From: Pseudomonadales bacterium
Lineage (GTDB): Bacteria; Pseudomonadota; Gammaproteobacteria; Pseudomonadales; Azotimanducaceae
DNA: 64,000 nt
Assembly (NCBI GenBank): GCA_024234635.1
Contig: JACKNX010000013.1
Coordinates: 56,129-120,128, forward strand
Direction of reading: 5' to 3'
Shown here: piece by piece, positions 1 through 9,223 of the stretch
How positions within the stretch are numbered: the stretch's first letter is position 1
Layout: each line of letters opens with the position of its first letter
Translations under genes and position numbers: made by a program
Notes under the pieces: generated by a model
The model's database searches: none
What the model saw: the letters and a program-made list of their open reading frames with translations, nothing else
What the model was told of the DNA's origin: nothing

Positions 1-924
1 GCGCTGGCGGCGGTGGATGCATTGGCGGAACTGCTCGCGGACTATGCGCGTGTCCGCTCTGGTTTGCCCCAGGCGTGGTTCACGATCAGCGATGCGGTGC
101 GGGGGGATCCGGATTTCCTGGCGCTGGCACCGGAGTATCTGGAGGAAATGCAGGCACGCCAGGACTGGCTGGAACAGAAGGTGCTGCGGCGATATCTCAC
201 GCTCATCGGGCAGGCCTCACCCGGTTCGCGGGATGTCGCGTACCTGATCGGCATCAATACCGCGCGGCTGGCTGAGGCAGGGGGAGCCGACACGGACGGA
301 CTGCGTGTGCTTGTTCTGCGGGCGTTCAACAGCTATCTGCGCACCACCATCGGCAATCGCGACCAGCGTACCGCGTACTACCTGATGCACCTGTACCGCA
401 AGCTGGCGTCGCAACTCCTGCATGCGGGCATTGCCGACACACCTGCCGAGATTGCCCGCCATATCGGCGAGTACGGTGTCCTGGCGCACAAGGCCGGCAT
501 GTCCTTCCTGCTGGAAACTGCCGCCTACGATCTGGCGGATCTCATCGAAGCGGCCGCGCTCACGGAGAGCGGCGAGGTGCGGGACCTGCTGTCCGTGCTG
601 TTGTCACTGGACGAGGAGGTGCGTCAGGAAAATCAGGAGGAAAGCCTGTTTGGCGTGCGACGGGCGCAACTGCGCCTGGCCACCTTTTTTCTCGAACGCA
701 ACATGCAGGTCGAAGCCGAACGCATTGTCCTGGATCTGCGCCAGGAGCGTCTGGAACGCCTGATGCGATTGCGTACCGCACTGGAGACCGACGACCGTGC
801 CCAGTTCTGGGAAATGACTGATCGTGGGCTGAATTTTGCTTACCTGGCGCCCTCCCGCCGGAGGTTCCTGGCGCCGCTGTTCGGGATGATTCAACGCCAG
901 CAGGTCGGTGACCCTGTCGATTGA
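1..924 (+). CDS. Unrecognised helical protein, 5' end outside the window
   Basis: The frame is open from the first base, so the gene probably starts upstream; a GTG at position 13 is the first start codon inside the window. About 300 residues are visible. They are rich in Leu, Arg and Glu, look mostly alpha-helical, and show no obvious membrane segment or signal peptide. I do not recognise a family or catalytic motif. The gene converges on the symporter gene with only a 12-bp gap. The absence of membrane segments could simply mean that an N-terminal domain has been cut off by the window edge. Confidence 0.7.
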   Translation, partial: ALAAVDALAELLADYARVRSGLPQAWFTISDAVRGDPDFLALAPEYLEEMQARQDWLEQKVLRRYLTLIGQASPGSRDVAYLIGINTARLAEAGGADTDGLRVLVLRAFNSYLRTTIGNRDQRTAYYLMHLYRKLASQLLHAGIADTPAEIARHIGEYGVLAHKAGMSFLLETAAYDLADLIEAAALTESGEVRDLLSVLLSLDEEVRQENQEESLFGVRRAQLRLATFFLERNMQVEAERIVLDLRQERLERLMRLRTALETDDRAQFWEMTDRGLNFAYLAPSRRRFLAPLFGMIQRQQVGDPVD

Positions 925-936
925 TGGCCGTTGTGT

Positions 937-2496
937 TCACTGCGCGATGCCTATGGGTGAGAACAGCGCATAGGTCGCCAGCATTGCCAGTACCAGGAGT
1001 GCCGCGGCCGGGTATCGGTATCGCCAGGGAGTGAGATCGACGGCCGGCGGCGCGGCATCCGGGGCGGCGCGGTCAACCCGGGGTACCAGCAGCAGTATTG
1101 CCGCTTCGACGGCAAACAGGATTGCATACCAGTGAATGAAGTGCAGGCCGGTGTCCATGCCGAACGTGACAAGGCCGTACACCACTATGTGGCCAACCAT
1201 GACCCACAGTGCCGCGACAGGATTGCCGCCCCGCCGCAGCAGGGCAACGAGCACCAGGGTCACCACCGGAATGTTATAGAAACCGGTGAACCGGCGGATA
1301 ACCTGCCACAGGCCTTCGCCGGCCTCGGCGAGTTGCGGGGCGATGACGATGCTCAGCGCGATGATGCCCACGCTCTGCCAGCGCGCCGTGCGCACCGCGT
1401 GCGCAGAGGTGTGCCCGAAGTCACGCGACAGCAGTGTTGCGGCGCTGTTGACGAGACTGTTGAAGGAACTTGCCACCACGCCGATGACGACGGCGAGAAA
1501 CAGGCCCTGCAGCCAGGCCGGGAGGACATTGCGCACAAGCGTTGGATAGGCCATGTCCATGCTGGCGAGATGCGGTCCATACAAGAGCCAGGCGATGATG
1601 CCGGGCAGCATGACAAAAAATGGCACCAGAACTTTGAAGAAGCCGGAGACCAGTACGCCGATCTGCCCGGCGGCGAGAGAGCGTGCCGCCAGCGTACGCT
1701 GCACCACGTATTGATTGGTGCCCCAGTAGAAGAGGTTCGCGAGCAACATGCCGGTGAACACCGTGGCGATGGGGGTGGGCGCGTCGCTGCCACCAATGGC
1801 ATTGAGTTTTTCCGGTGCATTCAGCAGCAGTTGCTGCCAGCCGTGCAGCAGGCTGCCTGAGCCGAGGGTCACCAGGCCGAGAATGGGGATCATGGCGCCG
1901 ATGGCGAGCAGGCCGATACCGAACAGCGTGTCCGATACCGCCACGGCGCGCAGGCCACCGGCAATGGCGAAAGCGCCACCGATGCCGGCGATGACCAGTA
2001 TGGTGGAAAACAGCGTGGTGGTTTCGCTGACGCCACTCCATTGTGTGGCATCGGTGAGCAGCATGACCGCCAGCGAACCGGAGTAGAGCACGGACGGCAA
2101 CGTGATGACGGCATAGCCGAGCAGGAACAGCAATGCACTGGCGCGACGTACGCGACTGTCGTACCGGCTGGCGAGAAACTCCGGCAGCGTGGTGAACCCG
2201 CCCGCCAGGTACCTCGGTAACAACCACAGGGCCATGACAATACAGGCGACGCCCGCGGTAACTTCCCATGCCATGGAACTCAAGTTCGTGGCGTAGGCGG
2301 AGCCCGCCAGCCCCACCAGCTGTTCCGTGGAGATGTTGGTCAGCAGCAGTGAGCCGGCGATAAGTGGCGCGGTAAGCGAGCGGCCGGCGAGAAAGTAGCC
2401 ACCCGGCGTGCTGGAGCGACCGCGACTGAAGGCCCAGGTGATGCCACCGACGGTCGAAAGGGCCGCGACAGCCGCAAGCAGGCTCCAGCCCGTCAT
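937..2496 (-). CDS. Sodium:solute symporter (SSS/SLC5 family)
   Basis: This 519-residue polytopic inner-membrane protein has a run of about 13 hydrophobic segments and the SSS-type N-terminus: a first helix, then a GRS-containing segment (YFLAGRSLTAP) and the LTNISTEQLVG region near residues 33-62. Family members co-import a sugar, amino acid, vitamin or similar solute with Na+; the substrate cannot be read from sequence. It is the last gene of a three-gene operon, and its ATG overlaps the larC stop by 4 nt (ATGA), implying translational coupling. Whether it feeds the peptidase or LarC function of the operon is unknown. Confidence 0.88.
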   Translation of the reverse strand: MTGWSLLAAVAALSTVGGITWAFSRGRSSTPGGYFLAGRSLTAPLIAGSLLLTNISTEQLVGLAGSAYATNLSSMAWEVTAGVACIVMALWLLPRYLAGGFTTLPEFLASRYDSRVRRASALLFLLGYAVITLPSVLYSGSLAVMLLTDATQWSGVSETTTLFSTILVIAGIGGAFAIAGGLRAVAVSDTLFGIGLLAIGAMIPILGLVTLGSGSLLHGWQQLLLNAPEKLNAIGGSDAPTPIATVFTGMLLANLFYWGTNQYVVQRTLAARSLAAGQIGVLVSGFFKVLVPFFVMLPGIIAWLLYGPHLASMDMAYPTLVRNVLPAWLQGLFLAVVIGVVASSFNSLVNSAATLLSRDFGHTSAHAVRTARWQSVGIIALSIVIAPQLAEAGEGLWQVIRRFTGFYNIPVVTLVLVALLRRGGNPVAALWVMVGHIVVYGLVTFGMDTGLHFIHWYAILFAVEAAILLLVPRVDRAAPDAAPPAVDLTPWRYRYPAAALLVLAMLATYALFSPIGIAQ

Positions 2497-3686
2497 GACT
2501 CCCGCAGCACGTCAGCGACTTCACGTTCCAGGCGCTGGCGCAGAGTGCGGTAGTCAATATCGTGGTGCTGAGCCAGGCGCAGCACATCGTCGTGCTCCAG
2601 TTTGTGCCGCTGCCTGCCATCGGGCTGAGTCACACGCTTCACGCGGACCTCTCCGAGACTCGTGGCGACCTGAAGGACCTCCCTTGGCAGAAAGTGTTTC
2701 TCGAAGGGCAGCACGCGCAACCCGATACTGGTGGACTCGTTCAGGATCAGATCGATCAGTGCCTGGCGGTGGGCGTCGTCCGCCAGTACGGTCAGACAGA
2801 TGCCATTGCGGCTCTTCTTCATGACCACCGGCGTGCACCAGGCATCACTGGCGCCAGTTTCGAACAGACGTAGCAGCAGTGGTTCGAAGGCTTCCGGTGA
2901 CATGTCATCGATGGTGGTTTCAATGCGGAAGTGCGTTTGTACCTGGCTTTGCAGCGCCGCTTCGTACTCGCCCAGTGCAATGCGCAACACGTTGGGCACC
3001 GCAAAATCCTTGTGGCCCACGCCGTAGCCGATGCGCTGCGGCGTGAACCGGCCGCGCGGCAGCCATGTGTCGACCACCGTGGCGAGGATGGCAGCACCGG
3101 TGGGCGTAGTGGCTTCTCCCTCCAGCCCGCCGTAGGTGCACGGGATGCCGGCCAGAATCTCCTGGGTCGCGGGTGCCGGGACCGGTAACAGCCCGTGAGC
3201 GCACCGCACGAAGCCGGCACCCAGTTCCACTGCTGAGCTGACAACGTGGTCCACGCGCAGCCAGTACAACGCGAGTGCGGCGCCGACGACGTCCACTATG
3301 GCGTCCAGCGCGCCCACCTCGTGGAAATGTACCTGCTCGATGTCTATGGCATGAATGCGCGCTTCCGCGGTGGCGATGCGTTCGAACATCGCCAGTGCGC
3401 GTTCCTGCACCGGACCCGGATAGCCGGCGTCGATGATGAGCCGACGGATCGTGCTGTAGTGGCGGTGGTCGTGCTGATCGTCGCAGTGCACCGTCACCTG
3501 CGTTCCGCTGATACCCTTGCGGCTGGCCGTGACGGCCTCCAGGCGGAAGGCCCGGGCAAACGGCAGACGATCGAGTTCCGCACGCAGGTAGTCCAGCGGC
3601 ACACCAAGGTGAAGCAGTGCGCCGAGATGCATATCGCCGGCAATTCCGGCGCCTGGCTGATAGAAGAGTGTGCGCAAGCCTGTCAC
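2493..3686 (-). CDS. larC: LarC, nickel-insertion protein for the nickel-pincer nucleotide cofactor
   Basis: The 397-residue protein has the LarC (former DUF111) N-terminus with GIAGDMHLGAL near residue 13, HFHEVGALDAIVD near 120, the ATTPTGAAIL segment near 190, and IETTIDDMSPE near 255. LarC is a CTP-dependent cytosolic enzyme that inserts Ni into the pyridinium bis-thiocarboxylate nucleotide used by lactate racemase and related enzymes. The start is a GTG that overlaps the upstream peptidase stop by 4 nt. It is one continuous frame, unlike Lactobacillus larC, which needs a frameshift. No larB, larE or larA lies in the window, so the client enzyme must be elsewhere if the pathway is complete. 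Confidence 0.88.
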   Translation of the reverse strand: MTGLRTLFYQPGAGIAGDMHLGALLHLGVPLDYLRAELDRLPFARAFRLEAVTASRKGISGTQVTVHCDDQHDHRHYSTIRRLIIDAGYPGPVQERALAMFERIATAEARIHAIDIEQVHFHEVGALDAIVDVVGAALALYWLRVDHVVSSAVELGAGFVRCAHGLLPVPAPATQEILAGIPCTYGGLEGEATTPTGAAILATVVDTWLPRGRFTPQRIGYGVGHKDFAVPNVLRIALGEYEAALQSQVQTHFRIETTIDDMSPEAFEPLLLRLFETGASDAWCTPVVMKKSRNGICLTVLADDAHRQALIDLILNESTSIGLRVLPFEKHFLPREVLQVATSLGEVRVKRVTQPDGRQRHKLEHDDVLRLAQHHDIDYRTLRQRLEREVADVLRES

Positions 3687-5704
3687 CAGATGTGTACCCG
3701 CTGATCTTCGGCGAGATACATGCCATCGCCAGGCTGTACGCCGAAAGCTTCGTGGAAGGCGCCCAGGTTGCGCACCACGCCGGTTACCCGGAATTCGGGT
3801 GGCGAATGCGGGTCAGTCAACAGCATTTCGTGCAGATACCCGTCCCGCAACTTGGTGCGCCAGGTGCGGGCGTAGGCCACGAACAGACGTCGCTCGCCTT
3901 CGGTATCCTTTCCGCCGTGCAGGCGGCGCCAGGCATTCAAAGCCATGGTGAGTCCGGCCAGATCGGCAATGTTCTCGCCTAGCGTCAGCGTACCGTTGAT
4001 TGGTGTATCGGGCAGGGGGTGGTACTGGTCGTACTGCGCGGCCAGCCTATCCGCGCGCGTCTGGTAGTCCAGGGCGTCTTCGGCTTGCCACCAGTCATGC
4101 AGCCGCCCGGTGGCGTCGAACTTGCGCCCCTGATCGTCGAAACCGTGACTGATTTCGTGGCCGATCACCGCGCCGATGCCACCGAAGTTGACGGCATCGT
4201 CGGCATCGGGGTCGAACATTGGCGGCTGCAGAATGGCGGCGGGAAAGACGATCTCGTTGTACGTGGGTCGGTAGTAGGCGTTTACGATATGCGGCGCCAT
4301 ACCCCACTCGCCGCGGTCCGGGCGTTTCCCGATCCTGCCGACCATCCACGCGTGCCGGAACTGCTGTCCCCGACGCACGTTGCCCGCCAGATCCGCGGGG
4401 TTTGTCACGAGACCGGTGTAGTCTCGCCACGTATCGGGATAACCGAGCTTGAGTGTCAGTGCGTCCAGCTTCGCAAGCGCGGCGGCACGCGTCTGCTCTT
4501 GCATCCACGGACTGCGGGTGATGCCGTCGCGATAGGCCGCCAGAAGCGCTTGCACCAGGTTGCCGATGCGTTCGCGGTGCGTTTCGGGAAAGTGGCGGGC
4601 GACGTAGAGTTGGCCCAGTGCCTCGCCGGCGATGGCGGTGATGAGGGTCACCGCGCGCTTGTCCCGCGAGCGCTGTGCTGCCTGGCCACGCAGCACGGTG
4701 CCCTCGAAGGCAAAGTTCTCGGTGTCGATGGCGCTGGTGAGGTACGGCGCGTAGGCTTTCAGCGTGCGCCAGCGCAGGTAGTGTCGCCAGGTGGCGACAG
4801 GGTGGCGTTCGATGATGCCGCCCAGATCGGCGAAATAGCTGGCCTGCGCCAGCACGAAGTGTGGCGTATCGGGCACCCCCAGCCGGTGGAGGAACCCAGG
4901 CCAGTCGAGGCCGCCGGTGTGTGCGACCGCGGTGTCCAGCGTGAAATGATTGCGGTAGGTGGTTGCGCGATCCCTGTTCTGCACCCGGCTCCACTGGGCG
5001 CCTGCGAGGTCGCGCTCGAGCGACAGCACGGCGTCCACGTCAAAGCCCGTCCAGCCAGCCAGTTCCGTCAGCCGTCGCATGTGTGCCCTGTAGGCGTCGC
5101 GGATGCTGATGAACTTTTCCGTTTCACCAAGGTAGTAGTCCCGGTCCGGCAGTCCCAGTCCGGATTGCCAGAAGTACGCGATCACCCTGTCCGGATCGTC
5201 CGCGTCCGTCTCGGTGAACAACCCCAGTGGTGCTTCCACGCCCATTGGCATCAAGGTTGCGAATGCGTGCCACACGGCCTGATGGGAATCCAGGCGGCTG
5301 ATGAGATCGAGCAGATCGTCCAGTGGCCGCAGTCCGCGCGCCTCGATGCTGTCGGTATCCAGGAACGCACGATAGAGATCGGCAACGCGGGTGACCTCAG
5401 GATCGGGCGAGGGGTTCGACACCGTCGACGCCAGAATTGCCAGCACCTGAGTCTCGGTGCGTTCTACGACTTGCTGCACGGTACCATAGCGGACTTGATC
5501 GTCGGGGATCGGCGTGACTGCCAGCCAGCGTGCGTTCACGTGCGCATAGAGATCATCCGCCGGGCGGATTGTCGGGTCGGGACCAATGTCGGCGGCAGGG
5601 TCGGGCGCATTTGTGCTCCCTTCCCCGGCAGTGTTGCCCGGTATTCTCCCTGGCATACAGGCGGCGCAGAGCAGCGCCACCAGGAACAAGAGGATCAGTC
5701 GCAT
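3683..5704 (-). CDS. M13 (neprilysin/PepO) family metallopeptidase, lipoprotein
   Basis: The 673-residue zinc endopeptidase of the M13 family has the gluzincin motif HEISH near residue 515 and the second motif ENIADLAG near residue 578, which supplies the third zinc ligand. It begins with a type II signal peptide, a hydrophobic stretch followed by the lipobox LCAAC, so it is probably a lipid-anchored periplasmic or outer-membrane protein that cleaves oligopeptides. Length is normal for the family. It ends in HIW rather than the usual C-x-V/I-W terminus, and lacks that Cys. It is the first gene of the operon with larC and the symporter, and only 24 bp separate its start from a divergent peptidase gene. 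Confidence 0.92.
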   Translation of the reverse strand: MRLILLFLVALLCAACMPGRIPGNTAGEGSTNAPDPAADIGPDPTIRPADDLYAHVNARWLAVTPIPDDQVRYGTVQQVVERTETQVLAILASTVSNPSPDPEVTRVADLYRAFLDTDSIEARGLRPLDDLLDLISRLDSHQAVWHAFATLMPMGVEAPLGLFTETDADDPDRVIAYFWQSGLGLPDRDYYLGETEKFISIRDAYRAHMRRLTELAGWTGFDVDAVLSLERDLAGAQWSRVQNRDRATTYRNHFTLDTAVAHTGGLDWPGFLHRLGVPDTPHFVLAQASYFADLGGIIERHPVATWRHYLRWRTLKAYAPYLTSAIDTENFAFEGTVLRGQAAQRSRDKRAVTLITAIAGEALGQLYVARHFPETHRERIGNLVQALLAAYRDGITRSPWMQEQTRAAALAKLDALTLKLGYPDTWRDYTGLVTNPADLAGNVRRGQQFRHAWMVGRIGKRPDRGEWGMAPHIVNAYYRPTYNEIVFPAAILQPPMFDPDADDAVNFGGIGAVIGHEISHGFDDQGRKFDATGRLHDWWQAEDALDYQTRADRLAAQYDQYHPLPDTPINGTLTLGENIADLAGLTMALNAWRRLHGGKDTEGERRLFVAYARTWRTKLRDGYLHEMLLTDPHSPPEFRVTGVVRNLGAFHEAFGVQPGDGMYLAEDQRVHIW

Positions 5705-5728
5705 ACAGCGAGTCCAGCTCGGAAAGAA

Positions 5729-7153
5729 ATGACAGCAGAGTCTAACAGGCCACTGGCGAGTCGGAACGGCAGGCGTGCCGGGTGGTGGCTCGCAGCGTCG
5801 CTGCTGGCCTGCCTGGTGGGGGCGGGCGCCGCCATGGCTTCCGCCGACTGCGCAGCGTATGCGGCATGTTATGACGTGGTGATCTCACCCGATCTGCGCG
5901 AGGTGCTTGTCGAAACGCGCCTGCCAGAGGGCGGCAAGGTGCGGATTCCCGGCGGCGTGCGGCCGGATACGATCAGCGATTGTACGGGGGAGCGCATGCG
6001 GATGACCGCGGTCGATGTGCGGCCGCCGGGTGGTTGCCTGCGAATCGAGGCTTCGCTGGTGCCGTCGCCGCTGGCTGCTCCAGGCAGGCGAATGGACCGG
6101 TTTGTGAGCCCTGACGACTGGCTGCCGCGTCCCGAAGTCGCGGGAGAACGGCACCTCCGGCTGCGACCGCCACCGGGGATGGATGTGTTTGTGCCCTGGC
6201 GTCGAATCGGCGAACACGCCTATCGGATACCGCCGAGTCCTCGGAGCGGCAGAACCCTGATCGACTTCGGAAGCTTTGCGACGCGGCAACTGGTTGCGGG
6301 TGATGCGACGCTGACGCTATGGGTGCTCGATGCCACGCTCGATGCGGACCGGCTGGCGGCGTGGCTTCTGCCCGCCGTGCATTCCGTGGCGACCGTGGGC
6401 GGGCGCTTTCCCAGTCCGCACGTCCAGTTGGTTGCGCAACGTGGTCACGACGCCGGAAGCCCCTTTGATGCTTCGCCGGTGCCGTTTGGACATGTCATGC
6501 GCAACGGCGGGGAAGTCGTGCGTTTCTTTGTTGATCCGGAGGCAACCGCGCAACAGTTGGGCGCGGACTGGACTGCCGCGCATGAATTGTCACACCTGTT
6601 GCTGCCCTATGTGCATGACCGGGAGAAGTGGATTTCAGAGGGCTTTGCGAGCTACTACCAGAATCTCCTCATGGCGCGTCAGGGTCAGTACAGCGCACTT
6701 GAGATGTGGCAGCGTCTCACGCGCTCCTTCGCGGCGGCGGGCGGCATTGCCTCGTCGGCGACTCCGGGCAACGCCTATCGACACCCTTTCTGGGACGTGC
6801 GGCTGCTGGTGTACTGGAGTGGCGCGGCGATGGCCCTGATGGCGGACGTCGAGCTGCGCGCGCGCGCTGGTGGTACGCAGTCGCTGGACAGCGTGCTCGG
6901 CGCGCTGGAGGCGTGTTGCCTGCCGTCCACCCGCGTATGGACAGGCGAGTCGCTGTTCGCGCAGCTGGATGCGCTGGCGGGTGGTGCGCCGGTATTCATG
7001 CCGCTTTATCACAAGGTGTCCGACACGCCAGGCATGCCGGACACGTCAGTGCTGCTGCGCGACCTGGGTGTCATCGGCAGTGGCGGGGATGCGCGCCTTG
7101 ACGATAGCGCAGCGCTGGCGGACATACGGCGTTCGCTGACGCGCGTGGACTGA
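5729..7153 (+). CDS. Secreted gluzincin-type metallopeptidase (M1/M61-like)
   Basis: The 474-residue product starts with a twin-Arg-free signal peptide (hydrophobic WWLAASLLACLVGAG followed by AMASA, cleavage about residue 36). HELSH at residues 285-289, followed 15 residues later by the Glu of WISEGFASYY (E304), forms a gluzincin zinc site like that of M1/M61 peptidases. The H-to-E spacing of 14 residues is shorter than the 18 usual in M1. Role: probable periplasmic or exported aminopeptidase-like enzyme. The ATG at 5729 was chosen because it is the first start past the divergent M13 gene and places the signal peptide at the N-terminus. The frame is also open far upstream, but that part is antisense to the M13 gene. 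Confidence 0.78.
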   Translation: MTAESNRPLASRNGRRAGWWLAASLLACLVGAGAAMASADCAAYAACYDVVISPDLREVLVETRLPEGGKVRIPGGVRPDTISDCTGERMRMTAVDVRPPGGCLRIEASLVPSPLAAPGRRMDRFVSPDDWLPRPEVAGERHLRLRPPPGMDVFVPWRRIGEHAYRIPPSPRSGRTLIDFGSFATRQLVAGDATLTLWVLDATLDADRLAAWLLPAVHSVATVGGRFPSPHVQLVAQRGHDAGSPFDASPVPFGHVMRNGGEVVRFFVDPEATAQQLGADWTAAHELSHLLLPYVHDREKWISEGFASYYQNLLMARQGQYSALEMWQRLTRSFAAAGGIASSATPGNAYRHPFWDVRLLVYWSGAAMALMADVELRARAGGTQSLDSVLGALEACCLPSTRVWTGESLFAQLDALAGGAPVFMPLYHKVSDTPGMPDTSVLLRDLGVIGSGGDARLDDSAALADIRRSLTRVD

Positions 7154-7216
7154 GGTGCCGCGGTTTGCAGCCCACCGCCCTGAAGTCGTCAACGTCCCCA
7201 GGGCGCTTGCCGGGTC

Positions 7217-8929
7217 TCAGCCGATAAGCTGTTGCGCGTACCTGTCGCGTAGTTCGCGTTTGAGGAATTTGCCGCTGGCGTTGCGGGGCAGCGGTTCGTC
7301 CACAAACACCAGGTAGCGGGGCACCTTGTGTTTTGATATCAGGCCGGCGCAGTGATCGCGAAGTTCGCCCGCCGTGGCCGATGCGCCGGGTTTCAGGAAT
7401 ACCGCGGCGGCAACTTCTTCGCCCAGACGGTCGTCCGGTACGCCGAACACTGAGGTCTCCGCTACCGCGGGATGGGTGAACAATGCGCTCTCCACCTCGG
7501 CGCAGTACACGTTTTCACCTCCCCGCAGCACCATGTCCTTGATGCGGTCGACGATGAACAGGAAACCCTCTTCGTCGATGCGTGCCATGTCGCCTGTGTG
7601 CAGCCAGCCATCGGTGATGCTGCTGGCCGTCGCTTCGGCGCGGTTGAGGTAGCCCCGGATCACCTGGGCGCCGCGCACCCACAGTTCACCCGGCATGCCC
7701 GGTGCCACATCGTTGCCGTCAGCATCCACCAGGCGCGTTTCGTACACCGGCATTGCCGGCCCGCAGCTTGCCGGTTTGGCGACGAAGAAGTCGCCGCTGA
7801 TCGAGGTGATGATGCCGCAGGTTTCCGTCATGCCGTAGCCGGTGCCGGGACGTGCCGTCGCTACCGTTTCGTCGATCTTGCCCACCAGGTCGGGCTGCAA
7901 CTGGGCGCCACCACCACTGAGCGCGACGAGGCTCGACGTGTCACGGCTGGCAAAGTCCGGATGACTGATCAGCTCCCGCGCCATCACCGGGACGCCGCTC
8001 ATGGAGGTGATTCGCTCCCGCTCGATCAGTTGCAGCGCCTCGCCCGCGTCCCAGCGGTACATGTGCACCAGGGCGCCGCCGGCCATGGTGGTTGCGTAGG
8101 CGCCGCAATTGTTGGCGGTAACGTGGAACAGGGGCGTGGTGATCAGGGTGGCGGGTGGTACTGCCGGTGTGTCGGCCTGGACAAGACCCCGCTTCGCCGC
8201 CACGCCGGTCATCAGGGCGCCGGCAAAGGCCAGGCTGAACATGTTGCTCAGACAGCCGCGGTGGGTCAATTGCGCACCTTTGGGATGTCCGGTGGTGCCG
8301 GACGTGTAGAAGATGCAGGCATCCGCATCCGGATCGATGTCCACTTCGGGTACGGGTTGGCCCCTGCCAGCCGCTATGGCGGATTCGAAGGGCGTAATGT
8401 TCGTGGCGGGGTCGGAAAGACGCACGCCAAGCAGCGTCATGGGCGGCACGTCGTCGCGGATCGGCAGAAAACGGGCCAGGCGTTCCTCGTCCAGGATCAT
8501 CACCCTGGGGCGGGAGTCGTTCAGGGCGTATGCCATTTCGTGGCTGACCCACCAGGCGTTCATGCCGACGACAATGCCGCCAACCATCAGGGTGGCCCAG
8601 TAGGCCTGCATCCATTCGGGGTAGTTGCGCATTGCAACGGCAACATAGTCGCCGGGGCCCACGCCCTGGGCAACCAGCCACGCCGCCAGTGCATTCACCC
8701 GTTCGTGCGTCTGCCGGTAAGTGAGCCGCTCCTCTTCGTAGACAAGATAGGCGTTGTCGCCGAAGGCAGCGGTCGACTGCCAGAATTCCCGAATGTTCTT
8801 CGGTGCATTGCGATAGGCGCGCAGAGGTTGTCCGCGAACGTTGGTGGTCACCACTTCGAACATGGCGCCCGGCGCGGTCAGCTCTTCCCATGTCTGTCGA
8901 TAGATCGCATGCATCGCCTGATCACCCAC
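7217..8929 (-). CDS. Acyl-CoA synthetase / AMP-forming ligase
   Basis: The protein is an ANL-superfamily adenylating enzyme of 570 residues that activates a carboxylic (probably fatty) acid to its CoA thioester through an acyl-AMP. Visible motifs are the P-loop-like FYTSGTTGHPKGA, the GYGMTETCG motif, the hinge-region TGDMARIDEEGF with DRIKDMVLRGGENVY, and the C-terminal catalytic Lys in PRNASGKFLKRELR. I chose GTG at 8929 because GGAGGT lies 6 nt upstream; the next ATG (8914) has no comparable site, and the frame upstream is proline/arginine-rich noise. The gene stands alone, convergent to the peptidase gene. Acyl specificity is not predictable. Confidence 0.9.
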   Translation of the reverse strand: MGDQAMHAIYRQTWEELTAPGAMFEVVTTNVRGQPLRAYRNAPKNIREFWQSTAAFGDNAYLVYEEERLTYRQTHERVNALAAWLVAQGVGPGDYVAVAMRNYPEWMQAYWATLMVGGIVVGMNAWWVSHEMAYALNDSRPRVMILDEERLARFLPIRDDVPPMTLLGVRLSDPATNITPFESAIAAGRGQPVPEVDIDPDADACIFYTSGTTGHPKGAQLTHRGCLSNMFSLAFAGALMTGVAAKRGLVQADTPAVPPATLITTPLFHVTANNCGAYATTMAGGALVHMYRWDAGEALQLIERERITSMSGVPVMARELISHPDFASRDTSSLVALSGGGAQLQPDLVGKIDETVATARPGTGYGMTETCGIITSISGDFFVAKPASCGPAMPVYETRLVDADGNDVAPGMPGELWVRGAQVIRGYLNRAEATASSITDGWLHTGDMARIDEEGFLFIVDRIKDMVLRGGENVYCAEVESALFTHPAVAETSVFGVPDDRLGEEVAAAVFLKPGASATAGELRDHCAGLISKHKVPRYLVFVDEPLPRNASGKFLKRELRDRYAQQLIG

Positions 8930-9223
8930 TTGTCCACCTCCCGGGATTCGAATCGGCCAAAGCCTGCCCTTGCTGGCAGGTGTGCCAGGAAAAAGCGCGC
9001 ACTTTACCAGTTCCGGCACGGCAGCGGCGGCGGATTTGGCCGGGTATCCGGCTGGTCGCCGGCCTGCTTCCGGGTGGCTCGGTGGTGGGCGCGGCGATCT
9101 GCTGCCGGAAGTCAGCGGCAATGTCCGCCACCCTTCGAGGAAGGCGGCCGGCAGCGCCTGCGACCGCCGTGGAGGACACTGGCCACGGTCATGGCAGGGA
9201 GTCATGGCAGGGAGGTAAAACCC
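8930..9223. other. Intergenic region upstream of the acyl-CoA synthetase
   Basis: About 290 bp between the divergent synthetase and the candidate small secreted gene. It contains a hairpin (CCTGCC, 6-nt loop, GGCAGG, near 8963-8980) and the 13-bp tandem duplication listed separately. I see no convincing promoter hexamers or coding signal. A sigma-54-like string on the minus strand near 8966-8985 has an 11-nt rather than 10-nt GG-to-GC spacing and was rejected. Confidence 0.5.
9188..9213. repeat. Tandem 13-bp duplication before a start codon
   Basis: GTCATGGCAGGGA occurs at 9188-9200 and again, base for base, at 9201-9213. The second copy runs directly into GGAGGT, the ribosome binding site of the downstream GTG start at 9224. 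The duplication also doubles an ATG, so it may create an upstream start. A replication slippage event is the simplest explanation. Confidence 0.85.

Noticed and set aside
1421..2620. Long frame antisense/out of frame to the symporter and larC
   Set aside because: Arg/His-rich low-complexity shadow typical of GC-rich DNA.
4019..5728. 570-codon upstream extension of the gluzincin peptidase frame
   Set aside because: It lies fully antisense to the M13 peptidase gene and has no peptidase-like sequence; the signal peptide begins at 5729.
8966..8985. Sigma-54-like string TGGCACACC...GCAA on the minus strand upstream of the acyl-CoA synthetase
   Set aside because: The GG-to-GC spacing is 11 nt instead of 10.
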